DNA of 64,000 nucleotides from Bacteroides bouchesdurhonensis (GTDB taxonomy: Bacteria; Bacteroidota; Bacteroidia; Bacteroidales; Bacteroidaceae), in the NCBI RefSeq assembly GCF_900155865.1, contig NZ_LT707006.1, forward strand, positions 4,881,779 to 4,945,778, written 5' to 3'. The translations under genes and the position numbers were made by a program. Below the pieces are notes generated by a model. The model was not told where the DNA came from. It searched no databases and worked only from the letters and a program-made list of their open reading frames with translations. This document shows, piece by piece, positions 30,263 to 38,918 of this stretch. Position 1 is the stretch's first letter. Each line of letters opens with the position of its first letter.

Positions 30263-30274
30263 AGATTATGAATA

Positions 30275-31621
30275 TTATGAATTTGCCGTCAAAGTTTTCG
30301 TCTTCTGACGGAAACGTAACCATAACATAAGACCTGCACTAGTCAGCCCAAAAGGAAACGCCATCCAGACACCTACAATTCCCCAGTCCATAATAAAGCC
30401 ACAGAAATAGCCAACAGGAAGAGAAATCAGAAAATAAGCGACAAAGGCGATGAACATCATCGGTTTCACATCAGAAATCCCCCGCAAAGCATTAGCAAAT
30501 GATATTTGCAAACCGTCACCGAATTGGTATACCAGGAATGGAATAATCAGAGATGTCACCATAGCTGCAACTTCCGGACTATCTGTAAACCAACTACCCA
30601 AGTGATTACGACATAAAAAGACTATTAACGAAAGTACAAGGCCTAAAGCCATCATCACATGGAAACCGGCATAGGCTGAACGACGTACATTAAGAATATC
30701 ATTTTGCCCTTTAAAATTACTAACACGAACAGCCACAGCAGCCCCCATTCCATAGTACATCATGAAAGTAAACTGAGAAATTGCCAACATAACCTGATGA
30801 GAGGCTAAAGCTATAGTGCCCAACCATCCAATCATTATCGCACTCAAACTGAAAGAAGCTGTCTCCATTCCCATTTGCAAGGCAATGGGCCAACCCAAAC
30901 CATTCAGACGGCCAAATATCGCACGTGACCATCCCAAACGGTAAAAACCTATTTTATAACGAAGAAAACGGCGACTGCGTAAAAAGACTAAAACAAAAAT
31001 AACGACCATCATAATACGGGAAAACAAAGTACTAACACCTGCCCCCAATAATCCCAACTCAGGGAAACCTAGTTTGCCATAAATCAGAATATAATTACCG
31101 ATGATATTCAATACATTTCCACCCAGCAATATCCACATGGCCGTTTGTGTATCAGTTATACCATCGGTAAATTGCTTGAATCCATTGAAAAGCATAACGA
31201 AAATCAATGAAGCAAGCAAAACAAGATAATAAGGTCTTATTAAGGGGATCAGTTCTTCCGGCTGTCCAAGATTCTCCAGATTGAAATAAAGGACACACAT
31301 ACATATTGTAAGCAAAACAGCTATCAATAAATTCGCCAATAAACTACAACGTAGTGCTTGACCGGCAGGAGCAAACTGATGGGTACCATACAACCCTCCT
31401 ACAATAGGTGTTAATCCGTACGAAAATCCTGTGCTAAAAATAATAACCAGATTGAATACATTATTAACAAAAGAAGCTGCTCCCAGTTCTATCGTGCTAT
31501 GATGTCCGATCATTAAAGTATCGGCAAAACCTAGTACTATAACCCCAATTTGCCCGATCACAATCGGCAAACCCAGATAAATTAATGCTTTATAGTGTTC
31601 TTTGTATATCTTATAGGACAT
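30275..31621 (-). CDS. MATE-family multidrug/cation efflux transporter
   Basis: 448 residues from the ATG at 31621. A TTG nine bases earlier (31630) overlaps the M16 stop and could be used instead. Twelve hydrophobic helices in two similar halves, with GLPIVIGQIGVIVLGFADTLMIGHH split at the N-terminus, is the MATE pattern. These pumps exchange Na+ or H+ for organic cations. It is part of the cyclophilin-M16-MATE-kinase run. Confidence 0.9.
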   Translation of the reverse strand: MSYKIYKEHYKALIYLGLPIVIGQIGVIVLGFADTLMIGHHSTIELGAASFVNNVFNLVIIFSTGFSYGLTPIVGGLYGTHQFAPAGQALRCSLLANLLIAVLLTICMCVLYFNLENLGQPEELIPLIRPYYLVLLASLIFVMLFNGFKQFTDGITDTQTAMWILLGGNVLNIIGNYILIYGKLGFPELGLLGAGVSTLFSRIMMVVIFVLVFLRSRRFLRYKIGFYRLGWSRAIFGRLNGLGWPIALQMGMETASFSLSAIMIGWLGTIALASHQVMLAISQFTFMMYYGMGAAVAVRVSNFKGQNDILNVRRSAYAGFHVMMALGLVLSLIVFLCRNHLGSWFTDSPEVAAMVTSLIIPFLVYQFGDGLQISFANALRGISDVKPMMFIAFVAYFLISLPVGYFCGFIMDWGIVGVWMAFPFGLTSAGLMLWLRFRQKTKTLTANS

Positions 31622-31626
31622 TGCTT

Positions 31627-32865
31627 TCAAACACCTTGTTTTTTATAATACAATATAACCCCATTCTCTTTTCGAAAAGCTGTTTGGGCTACATCTTGCA
31701 ACTGCTTTGCAGTTACTCTACGATAACAATCCACCTCAGATTCCAAATCTTCCGCCTTTCCAAGCAGTTCGAACCAAGCTAGATTAGTCGCTACATTCAA
31801 ATAATTGATATTTCCGAATATCTGAGTCGATTCAAACTTATTTTTTACTTTTTCCAGTTCCTGTGCATCCACTGTTTCCTGCTGTAAAAATTCTAACTCT
31901 TCCCGTACAGCAGCTTCAGCTTGTTCCAAAGATACACCGGTTGACGGTTTCCCACAAATATGGAATAAACCTGCATCTACACTACCGGCAATATATGCAT
32001 CAATACTAGAGAATAGTTGTTTCTCTTGTACAAGACGCTGATTGAATCGGCTGGAACGTCCGTTACTTAATATATCTGATAAAATATCGAATGCGTAATA
32101 ATCAGAAGAATGATGATCGCACATGTGATACGCCATAAATAAAGAATCAAGCGGCACATTGCGTTCCACCGTCAATCGGCGTTCTTCTGTTTGTACTGAT
32201 TCCTGTGGCAGATTTCTTACTGGTACTTCCCTACGAGGAATAGGTCCAAACCACTTTTCCGTGAATGCCACCGCCTCTTCAAAAGAAATATTTCCTGTAA
32301 CAGCCAGTATTGCATTATTCGGAGCATAGAAGCGGAAGAAGAAATCTTTCACTTCTTCCAAAGTCGCATTAGCAATATGGGATAAATCTTTTCCAATGGT
32401 CGGCCATTGATAGGGATGTGTCCGATAAGCCAAGGGACGCAAAAGATGTCCCACATCTCCATAAGGTTGATTCAAACAACGTTGCTTGAACTCTTCCATT
32501 ACCACGCCCCGCTGTACTTCCAGACTCCGTTCACTGAAATCAAGACTCAGCATACGATCGGATTCCAGCCAAAAACCGGTTTCCACATTTTGCCGGGGTA
32601 CAGTGAGGTAGTAATTGGTAATGTCATTGTTTGTCCAGGCATTATTCTCACCACCCGCCAATTGAAGCGGCATATCATAATCGGGGATGTTCACCGAGCC
32701 GCCAAACATCAGATGTTCAAACAGATGGGCAAAACCGGTATGTTCGGGATGTTCGTCGCGAGCTCCCACATTATATAATATATTAAGGGCTACCATCTGC
32801 GTACTTTCGTCCTGCGAATGTACCAGACGTAACCCATTGTCAAGAATATGCCTGTTTATTTTCAT
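31627..32865 (-). CDS. M16-family zinc peptidase (pitrilysin-like)
   Basis: 412 residues. The inverted zinc motif HLFEH near residues 47-51 and the distal Glu in the VVMEEFKQR segment (about 121-129) define an active M16 peptidase. The second, inactive half of the fold follows (about 180-400). There is no signal peptide, so it should be cytoplasmic. Single-domain M16 proteins of this size usually work as dimers. Its start directly abuts the cyclophilin stop codon, with no base between. Confidence 0.9.
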   Translation of the reverse strand: MKINRHILDNGLRLVHSQDESTQMVALNILYNVGARDEHPEHTGFAHLFEHLMFGGSVNIPDYDMPLQLAGGENNAWTNNDITNYYLTVPRQNVETGFWLESDRMLSLDFSERSLEVQRGVVMEEFKQRCLNQPYGDVGHLLRPLAYRTHPYQWPTIGKDLSHIANATLEEVKDFFFRFYAPNNAILAVTGNISFEEAVAFTEKWFGPIPRREVPVRNLPQESVQTEERRLTVERNVPLDSLFMAYHMCDHHSSDYYAFDILSDILSNGRSSRFNQRLVQEKQLFSSIDAYIAGSVDAGLFHICGKPSTGVSLEQAEAAVREELEFLQQETVDAQELEKVKNKFESTQIFGNINYLNVATNLAWFELLGKAEDLESEVDCYRRVTAKQLQDVAQTAFRKENGVILYYKKQGV

Positions 32866-33702
32866 TTATTCTACTTCTACTTTTACAATTTTCACATCTT
32901 CTTCAGGACGGTCACTACGATCCGTTTTCACCTGCTGAATCTTGTCTACGATATCCATTCCTTCTACCACTTCACCGAACACAGTATATTCACCATCCAA
33001 GTGCGGAGTTCCTCCTACTGTAGTATAAGCTTCTACCTGTTCGGGAGTAAAACGGAATTCAGGTTGTTTGGCTGCCTCTTCCTCTGCTTGGGCAATCAAT
33101 TTATCCTGTAACTCAAGAAGACCTTTTTCATCATTGTCTTTCCGCATCTTATAGATATCTTTCATATGTTTCTGAGCCAGATTATTAAAAATAAGAGTGA
33201 CCTTATTTTCATTCATCCCCCGTTCCATATTTATCAGGGCAGAGTCGTTGTAAACTTTACCTGTTACTATATAAAACTGACAACCGGATGACTCTTTCTT
33301 CGGATTCACATTATCTCCCTGACGGGCAGCAGACAAAGCACCTCTCCTATGGAAATATTTCGGATACACAAATTCTGCCGGAATAGTATACCCTACATCA
33401 CCAGAGCCCAACATTTTTCCTTTCGGAGCATTCTTTGATTCCGGATCACCGGCCTGTATCATAAACTCCTTAATCACACGATGAAACAATGTTCCGTCAT
33501 ACACTCCTTCTTTTGCCAATTTGATAAAGTTATCCCGATGTTTCGGTGTCTCATTATACAACTTAACTTTGATATCACCCAAAGTTGTTTCAATCTTTAC
33601 CAATGTTTCCTTATCCATATTATCTCCTTTTTTGTTACCTGTTTTACAAGCCATGAGCCCGAAAAAAGATATGGTTAATAGTATTAATGCAATCTTTTTC
33701 AT
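32866..33702 (-). CDS. Cyclophilin-type peptidyl-prolyl isomerase lipoprotein
   Basis: 278 residues. The lipoprotein signal ends in LMAC (Cys19). The cyclophilin fold starts at about residue 36 (VKIETTLGDIKVKLY), with GTLFHRVIKEFMIQAGD as the active-site Arg/Phe/Gln region and SSGCQFYIVTG later. A helical, charged insertion (about 155-225) splits the fold before GGTPHLDGEYTVFGEV; it is common in Bacteroidota homologues. It helps fold exported proteins in the periplasm. It is the first gene of the envelope operon, with a perfect -7 box upstream. Confidence 0.92.
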   Translation of the reverse strand: MKKIALILLTISFFGLMACKTGNKKGDNMDKETLVKIETTLGDIKVKLYNETPKHRDNFIKLAKEGVYDGTLFHRVIKEFMIQAGDPESKNAPKGKMLGSGDVGYTIPAEFVYPKYFHRRGALSAARQGDNVNPKKESSGCQFYIVTGKVYNDSALINMERGMNENKVTLIFNNLAQKHMKDIYKMRKDNDEKGLLELQDKLIAQAEEEAAKQPEFRFTPEQVEAYTTVGGTPHLDGEYTVFGEVVEGMDIVDKIQQVKTDRSDRPEEDVKIVKVEVE

Positions 33703-33727
33703 AACACTTTTATTTAATTTAAGTTTG

Positions 33728-33735
33728 CAAATATA
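33728..33735 (-). promoter_or_regulatory. -7 promoter box of the cyclophilin operon
   Basis: The minus strand reads TATATTTG, a perfect TAnnTTTG, 25 bases before the start. The same 90-bp gap also serves the divergent response regulator, where TACCTTTG (33755-33762) is a plus-strand candidate. Confidence 0.5.
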
Positions 33736-33792
33736 CTACTTTCACTTAAATCCTCTTACCTTTGTGCCTTAATAAAAGAGGAAAAACCTGAT

Positions 33793-35157
33793 ATGATGAA
33801 ATCTATATTAATCGTCGAAGATGATATCACTTTTGGGATGATGCTGAAAACCTGGTTAGGTAAAAAAGGATTTGAAGTATCTTCGGTAAGTAATATTGCC
33901 CGTGCGCGCAAGCATATCGAAAGCCAGGAAACAGACCTGATTTTATCAGATTTACGTCTACCTGACCAAGATGGTATCGATCTTTTGAAATGGATGAACG
34001 GACAGGATAAAAATATTCCTCTTATCATTATGACAGGTTATGCTGACATCCAATCAGCTGTTCAAGCAATGAAACTGGGTGCAAGGGATTATATCGCAAA
34101 ACCTGTGAATCCGGAAGAACTACTGAAAAAAATATCGGAAGCATTGCAAGAAGAACAAACTCCTGCCATTCCCGTTACCGGTAAATCTTCATCTAAAAAA
34201 GCTGCCACTAAAGAAACAACAGAATCGCATCGGGCATATCTGGAAGGAGAAAGTGAAGCAGCCAAACAGCTATATAATTATGTTGGTTTAGTAGCTCCCA
34301 CTAATATGTCTGTACTTATCAACGGTTCGAGTGGAACCGGAAAAGAATATGTAGCTCACCGCATTCACCAGCTTAGCAAACGGAATGATAAACCATTTAT
34401 CGCAGTAGATTGTGGTTCTATTCCTAAAGAACTGGCAGCTTCCGAATTCTTTGGTCATGTGAAAGGTTCTTTCACCGGAGCTTTGAATGATAAAGTCGGT
34501 GCTTTTGTCGCTGCAAATGGGGGTACGATCTTTTTGGATGAAATAGGAAATCTCAGTTATGAGGTACAAATACAACTTCTCCGGGCTTTACAAGAACGGA
34601 AAATACGTCCTGTCGGTTCTACTCAGGAAATAACGGTAGATATTCGTCTTGTATCCGCAACCAACGAGAATCTGGAACAAGCTATCGAGAAAGGTACCTT
34701 TAGGGAAGATCTTTATCACCGAATCAATGAGTTTACCTTACGAATGCCGGATCTGAAAGATCGTAACGAAGATATCTTACTGTTTGCCAACTTCTTCCTC
34801 GATCAAGCTAACAAAGAATTGGATAAACATTTAATCGGTTTTGATTCCAAAGCATCCAGATTACTAATGGATTACCATTGGCCTGGTAACCTGCGCCAAA
34901 TGAAGAACATTGTAAAACGTGCTACTTTATTAGCTCAGGGCAGTTTCATCACCCCTGCCGAATTGGGAACAGAACTATTAGAGACTACTGTGGCTAATAC
35001 CACAAGTATGGCTTTAAGAAATGAAGAATCTGAAAAAGAACATATATTGGAAGCATTACGACAAACGGGAAACAACAAGAGTAAAGCTGCCCAATTACTA
35101 AACATAGATCGAAAAACATTGTATAATAAATTAAAGCTTTACAATATCGACCTATAG
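33793..35157 (+). CDS. NtrC-family sigma-54-dependent response regulator
   Basis: 454 residues. A receiver domain (1-120) with acceptor Asp in LILSDLRLPDQDG (about 56) and Lys in AKPVNPE; an AAA+ sigma-54 activation domain (about 150-380) with Walker A GSSGTGKE, the sigma-54 contact loop GSFTGA (a one-residue variant of GAFTGA) and Walker B GGTIFLDEIG; and a Fis-type HTH at the end (NNKSKAAQLLNIDRKTLYNKL). It activates sigma-54 promoters when phosphorylated. It is divergent from the cyclophilin-to-kinase operon and is the likely end point of that kinase's relay. Start could also be the next codon (second Met). Confidence 0.93.
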   Translation: MMKSILIVEDDITFGMMLKTWLGKKGFEVSSVSNIARARKHIESQETDLILSDLRLPDQDGIDLLKWMNGQDKNIPLIIMTGYADIQSAVQAMKLGARDYIAKPVNPEELLKKISEALQEEQTPAIPVTGKSSSKKAATKETTESHRAYLEGESEAAKQLYNYVGLVAPTNMSVLINGSSGTGKEYVAHRIHQLSKRNDKPFIAVDCGSIPKELAASEFFGHVKGSFTGALNDKVGAFVAANGGTIFLDEIGNLSYEVQIQLLRALQERKIRPVGSTQEITVDIRLVSATNENLEQAIEKGTFREDLYHRINEFTLRMPDLKDRNEDILLFANFFLDQANKELDKHLIGFDSKASRLLMDYHWPGNLRQMKNIVKRATLLAQGSFITPAELGTELLETTVANTTSMALRNEESEKEHILEALRQTGNNKSKAAQLLNIDRKTLYNKLKLYNIDL

Positions 35158-35193
35158 CAAGAGATATTTCTCATAACCTTAAAAATACCCCCA

Positions 35194-36750
35194 ATGAACA
35201 AAAAAACACTATTTCCTCTTGCATTTATACCATTACTATCCACTAATTTGCAAGCACAAAAAGATTTGCAAATAGAACGTACGAATAAACGTCCCAATAT
35301 TATCCTTTTCATGGTAGATGATATGGGTTGGCAAGATACATCACTTCCTTTCTGGACTGAAAAGACAAACTATAATAAATTGTACGAGACACCTAATATG
35401 GAACGTCTTGCCCAACAAGGAATGATGTTTACGCAAGCATATGCCAGCAGTATTAGTTCTCCTTCAAGATGTAGTCTTATCACCGGAACGAATGCTGCAC
35501 GCCACCGGGTTACTAATTGGACACTCCAAAAAGACCGAATGACAGACCGCAAAGACAGCCTATTGGAAGTACCTGATTGGAATTATAATGGTGTCAGCCA
35601 AGTACCCGGCACTAATAACACCTTTGTCGGGACCTCTTTTGTGCAATTACTAAAAAACAGCGGTTACCACACCATTCATTGCGGTAAAGCACATTTCGGT
35701 GCTATTGACACTCCGGGAGAAGATCCGCATCATTGGGGATTTGAAGTAAATATTTCCGGCCACGCAGCAGGAGGACTCGCCAGCTATCTCGGAGAGGAAA
35801 ATTATGGTCATACCAAAGACGGAAAACCAGTTTCACTCATGGCAGTTCCCGGGCTCGAAAAATATTGGGGAACAGATACTTTTGTTACCGAAGCACTGAC
35901 TCTGGAAGCTATTAAAGCCTTAGATAAAGCAAAAAAATACCATCAACCGTTTTATCTTTATATGTCGCATTATGCCATCCATGTCCCACTGGATAAAGAT
36001 ATGCGTTTTTATGAAAAATATAAGAAGAAAGGAATGACCGACCATGAAGCAGCCTATGCCACCTTAATTGAAGGAATGGATAAAAGTCTGGGAGACTTAA
36101 TGGATTGGCTGATAGAAAATGGGGAAGCGGATAATACTATCATCATTTTTATGAGTGATAATGGTGGTCTTGCCGCTGAATCAGCTTGGCGTGACGGCAA
36201 ATTACATACTCAGAATTATCCTTTAAACAGTGGTAAAGGCTCGACTTATGAGGGGGGAATTCGTGAACCAATGATTGTCAGCTGGCCGGGTGTAGTAGCT
36301 CCCAACACCCGATGTAACAATTATCTTTTAATAGAAGATTTTTATCCAACAATACTTGAAATGGCTGGTATAAAAAAATATCAAACTATACAACCTATAG
36401 ACGGAGTTAGCTTCATCCCCCTATTAAAACAAACCGGTAATCCTTCTAAAGGACGCAGCCTTTTCTGGAATATGCCTAATAACTGGGGAAATGACGGACC
36501 GGGAATCAACTTTAATTGTGCAGTTCGCAACGGTGACTGGAAACTGATTTATTATTACGCTACCGGGAAAAAGGAACTATTCAACATTTCCAATGATATC
36601 AGTGAAAATAATGATCTCAGCTCTCTGCATCCGGATATTGTAAAACGGCTCTCCAAAGAATTAGGGAGTTATCTGAGAAAGGTTGATGGACAACGCCCTA
36701 CCTTCAAAGCAACTGGTAAACCTTGCCCTTGGCCGGATGAAATAAATTAG
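35194..36750 (+). CDS. Secreted sulfatase (S1 family, Ser-type)
   Basis: 518 residues. Signal peptide cleaved near LQA-Q22. The alkaline-phosphatase fold begins with NIILFMVDDMGWQD (metal Asp pair). The active-site motif is SSPSR at residues 88-92, so Ser88 would be turned into formylglycine; this is the Ser-type form that needs an anaerobic sulfatase-maturing enzyme. MSDNGG and SGKGSTYEGGIREP carry further metal and sulfate ligands. Sulfatases in Bacteroides remove sulfate from host glycans; the target sugar cannot be read from the sequence. It begins 36 bases after the response regulator and may be cotranscribed. Confidence 0.92.
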   Translation: MNKKTLFPLAFIPLLSTNLQAQKDLQIERTNKRPNIILFMVDDMGWQDTSLPFWTEKTNYNKLYETPNMERLAQQGMMFTQAYASSISSPSRCSLITGTNAARHRVTNWTLQKDRMTDRKDSLLEVPDWNYNGVSQVPGTNNTFVGTSFVQLLKNSGYHTIHCGKAHFGAIDTPGEDPHHWGFEVNISGHAAGGLASYLGEENYGHTKDGKPVSLMAVPGLEKYWGTDTFVTEALTLEAIKALDKAKKYHQPFYLYMSHYAIHVPLDKDMRFYEKYKKKGMTDHEAAYATLIEGMDKSLGDLMDWLIENGEADNTIIIFMSDNGGLAAESAWRDGKLHTQNYPLNSGKGSTYEGGIREPMIVSWPGVVAPNTRCNNYLLIEDFYPTILEMAGIKKYQTIQPIDGVSFIPLLKQTGNPSKGRSLFWNMPNNWGNDGPGINFNCAVRNGDWKLIYYYATGKKELFNISNDISENNDLSSLHPDIVKRLSKELGSYLRKVDGQRPTFKATGKPCPWPDEIN

Positions 36751-36772
36751 CTTTATCAAAATACATACAAAC

Positions 36773-36809
36773 AGACAGGGAGTGTGGAATAATTCCACAC
36801 TCCCTGTCT
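36773..36809 (+). terminator. Perfect palindrome after the sulfatase gene
   Basis: An 18-bp perfect inverted repeat around one central base (arms begin AGACAGGGAGTG and end CACTCCCTGTCT), 22 bases after the sulfatase stop. The strong hairpin, with only a weak T-rich stretch (ACATTTTCC) after it, should end or stabilise the transcript. Confidence 0.65.
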
Positions 36810-36908
36810 ACATTTTCCACACATTCCTCAGACTTTCTCACAACTAGTCACTTCTCCATTTCATTCATATCACTATATATCAGCCTATTACCCTCTCTCT
36901 CTTCTTTT

Positions 36909-36933
36909 TGGCACGTGCTTTGAAATATATTTG
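36909..36933 (+). promoter_or_regulatory. Possible sigma-54-like site overlapping a Bacteroides -7 box
   Basis: TGGCACG (36909-36915), four bases, then TTGAA (36920-36924) matches the sigma-54 pattern TGGCACG-N4-TTGCA except that the -12 GC is GA. A perfect TATATTTG (36926-36933) lies 2 bases on and fits the ordinary Bacteroides -7 box. The promoter precedes the small exported peptide gene at 37024 by about 90 bases. Which sigma factor reads it is open. Confidence 0.35.
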
Positions 36934-37023
36934 AACGTAAGCGTAAAACGAAACAACCGATTCCTTAACACTTATAGAAGAGAATTGAAAACATATGTCT
37001 AATAATCTTTAAAGCAAACGATT

Positions 37024-37218
37024 ATGAAGAAATTAGTATTAGTAGTAGCGATGTTTATGTTTGTTTGTGGTGGTTCATTCCTTGTAAAGGCCCAGAGTAA
37101 CTCTGAAAAAGCTGTGACAGCCCCTACAGAAGTGAAAGCAATTGTTGTTGTTAATGACACAGTAGTCACAGACACTGTTGCCAAAGACAGCACAACAGCT
37201 GAGCCTGTCAAGGAATAA
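37024..37218 (+). CDS. Small exported peptide, function unknown
   Basis: 64 residues: signal peptide (MKKLVLVVAMFMFVCGGSFLV region, cleavage near VKA-Q24) and a mature part of about 40 residues rich in Val, Thr, Asp and Lys, with repeated (V/T)DTV motifs and no Cys. It resembles no family I know. Having its own promoter upstream and a clean terminator 55 bases after the stop argues that it is a real gene. The nearby sigma-54-type regulator might control it. Confidence 0.6.
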   Translation: MKKLVLVVAMFMFVCGGSFLVKAQSNSEKAVTAPTEVKAIVVVNDTVVTDTVAKDSTTAEPVKE

Positions 37219-37272
37219 CCTCACCCCAAACTCGCAGGAACAAAGTTTGCCGAAGAATAGTAAGCACACTAC

Positions 37273-37316
37273 AAAAAGCCATCCCTACTTCAGTCTATTC
37301 CGGGGATGGCTTTTTT
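37273..37316 (+). terminator. Intrinsic terminator of the small peptide gene
   Basis: AAAAAGCCATCCC and GGGATGGCTTTTT form a 13-bp stem followed by a T-run on the plus strand. The A-run at its left also gives a T-run for the convergent GH76 gene. Confidence 0.85.
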
Positions 37317-37325
37317 ATTCAAGAA

Positions 37326-38900
37326 TTATCGATTTTCTCTTTCCAATACAGCCAACCGAGCATACAATTCAACCAATGCTCCTTGCATCAATATTTGCCA
37401 GCTATTCATCGAAGTCCCTCCTCGCAGATCATCATCATTCAAAAGATTATTACTTTGATGACAACTACTACTCCAAGCATGAAGCAATGATTTCTCTATA
37501 TCATCAATATACTTACGATCGTTATCAATAGAATAGAGCTCGAAGAATCCACGGCACATAATTGTATTGAACCAAGCATGTCCAGGAGAAAGAATATTAA
37601 AACTTAGATTTAACTCTTTCGAACGATAAGGCATAAACCACTTTTTATGGCAACTTTTAGCTATGGCATAAGCCTCATCCAGATATTTCTGCTCACCGGT
37701 AATCTTATACAATAGACAAGCTGCCTGCAAAGGTTGTCCTGAATTATAGGAATATTTATTCTTCTCAATATCACCGGGTAAATTTGGATTTTCAGTATTC
37801 GGACGTACATTATCGAAGAAGAGATGATCAGACTTATCCTGTAAGACATTAATCACATAATCATAATATTTGATAGCCCAATCTAAATACTCCTGTTCAT
37901 GAGTTGCCAGATACATCTTGCAACCTAATACCGCTGCCGGTCCAGTGGAACAAGAATGTTTACTTGTGCTAGGTTCGTTTAATTCTTTCCAATGAATACC
38001 TCCCCCGCAAGTCTCGTCCCAACCATGATCTTTCAGGTAATTCCATACCACTTTAGCCTGAGTTAGGTATCGCACTTCATTGGTTTCTATGTACCAATCA
38101 ATCATATCGAGACCAATCCAAACATTATCATCATAGAAACGATCATTTCCTGGAGCCGGATAAACAGAATAAGCTAAAATATTATGATCCATCTGACAGA
38201 AATATTGTATTCCCGTGAACATCTTTTCATCCATTGACTTATATTCATTCTCAATCTCACTTCCCTTGGTAGCTTCGCGCATCGCAACGAATGCAGAAAG
38301 ACCTGAACCTTGTCCCCACACCAAAGCATCACCATCCCAATAAGCACCACCATTGTAAGGATAATCACCTCTCCAGCAACTTCTTGAACTTTTACCAAAA
38401 TACAATGCAATGACGGAAGTCATATAAGAATGTGCACGATCTAACATAGCAGGTAACTTTATCCCCGGTTCCTCTTCATTTTTATGGTAAGGAGCCATTG
38501 TACGACTTTTAGCTACAGAACGTTTACCCGCTTTATTAATAGCTACTATAGCAACATCATAAGTTGCAAAATAAGGTACTTTCAACAAATACTCATCCTT
38601 TTTCCCACTCTGTGCCGGCAATAAAACATGTCCCGGAGTAAAAGCACGGTCCGAAACATTTACTGCTACTTCTTTATAAGAAATCTCTACCATATCCAGA
38701 TCTTGGTTATTCGAATTCGTCCATTTCACAAGAAGTTCGTTCTCATTACTAGTAGACTCTACGCTAAACGAAGCTACCGGAGATATGTTGCCACTTACCG
38801 GATCGGTTATCTCAACATCTTTCTTGTTTTCATCACCACAAGACGGAAAAACATTCAGAGTGAAAAGGCTTATAATAAATAGTTTATATATTGTTTTCAT
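37326..38900 (-). CDS. GH76 endo-alpha-1,6-mannanase lipoprotein
   Basis: 524 residues. Lipobox FPSC (Cys21) followed by GDENKKD, an acidic stretch that often sends Bacteroides lipoproteins to the cell surface. Residues about 35-135 form a fibronectin III-like domain. The catalytic alpha/alpha barrel (about 150-515) has the paired aspartates of GH76 in FYDDNVWIGLDM (Asp257-Asp258). GH76 enzymes cut the alpha-1,6 backbone of yeast or bacterial mannans. It follows the LamG gene by 18 bases, so both are read from the promoter at about 40716. Confidence 0.9.
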   Translation of the reverse strand: MKTIYKLFIISLFTLNVFPSCGDENKKDVEITDPVSGNISPVASFSVESTSNENELLVKWTNSNNQDLDMVEISYKEVAVNVSDRAFTPGHVLLPAQSGKKDEYLLKVPYFATYDVAIVAINKAGKRSVAKSRTMAPYHKNEEEPGIKLPAMLDRAHSYMTSVIALYFGKSSRSCWRGDYPYNGGAYWDGDALVWGQGSGLSAFVAMREATKGSEIENEYKSMDEKMFTGIQYFCQMDHNILAYSVYPAPGNDRFYDDNVWIGLDMIDWYIETNEVRYLTQAKVVWNYLKDHGWDETCGGGIHWKELNEPSTSKHSCSTGPAAVLGCKMYLATHEQEYLDWAIKYYDYVINVLQDKSDHLFFDNVRPNTENPNLPGDIEKNKYSYNSGQPLQAACLLYKITGEQKYLDEAYAIAKSCHKKWFMPYRSKELNLSFNILSPGHAWFNTIMCRGFFELYSIDNDRKYIDDIEKSLLHAWSSSCHQSNNLLNDDDLRGGTSMNSWQILMQGALVELYARLAVLERENR

Positions 38901-38918
38901 ACTTCTTTCATTTAAAGT

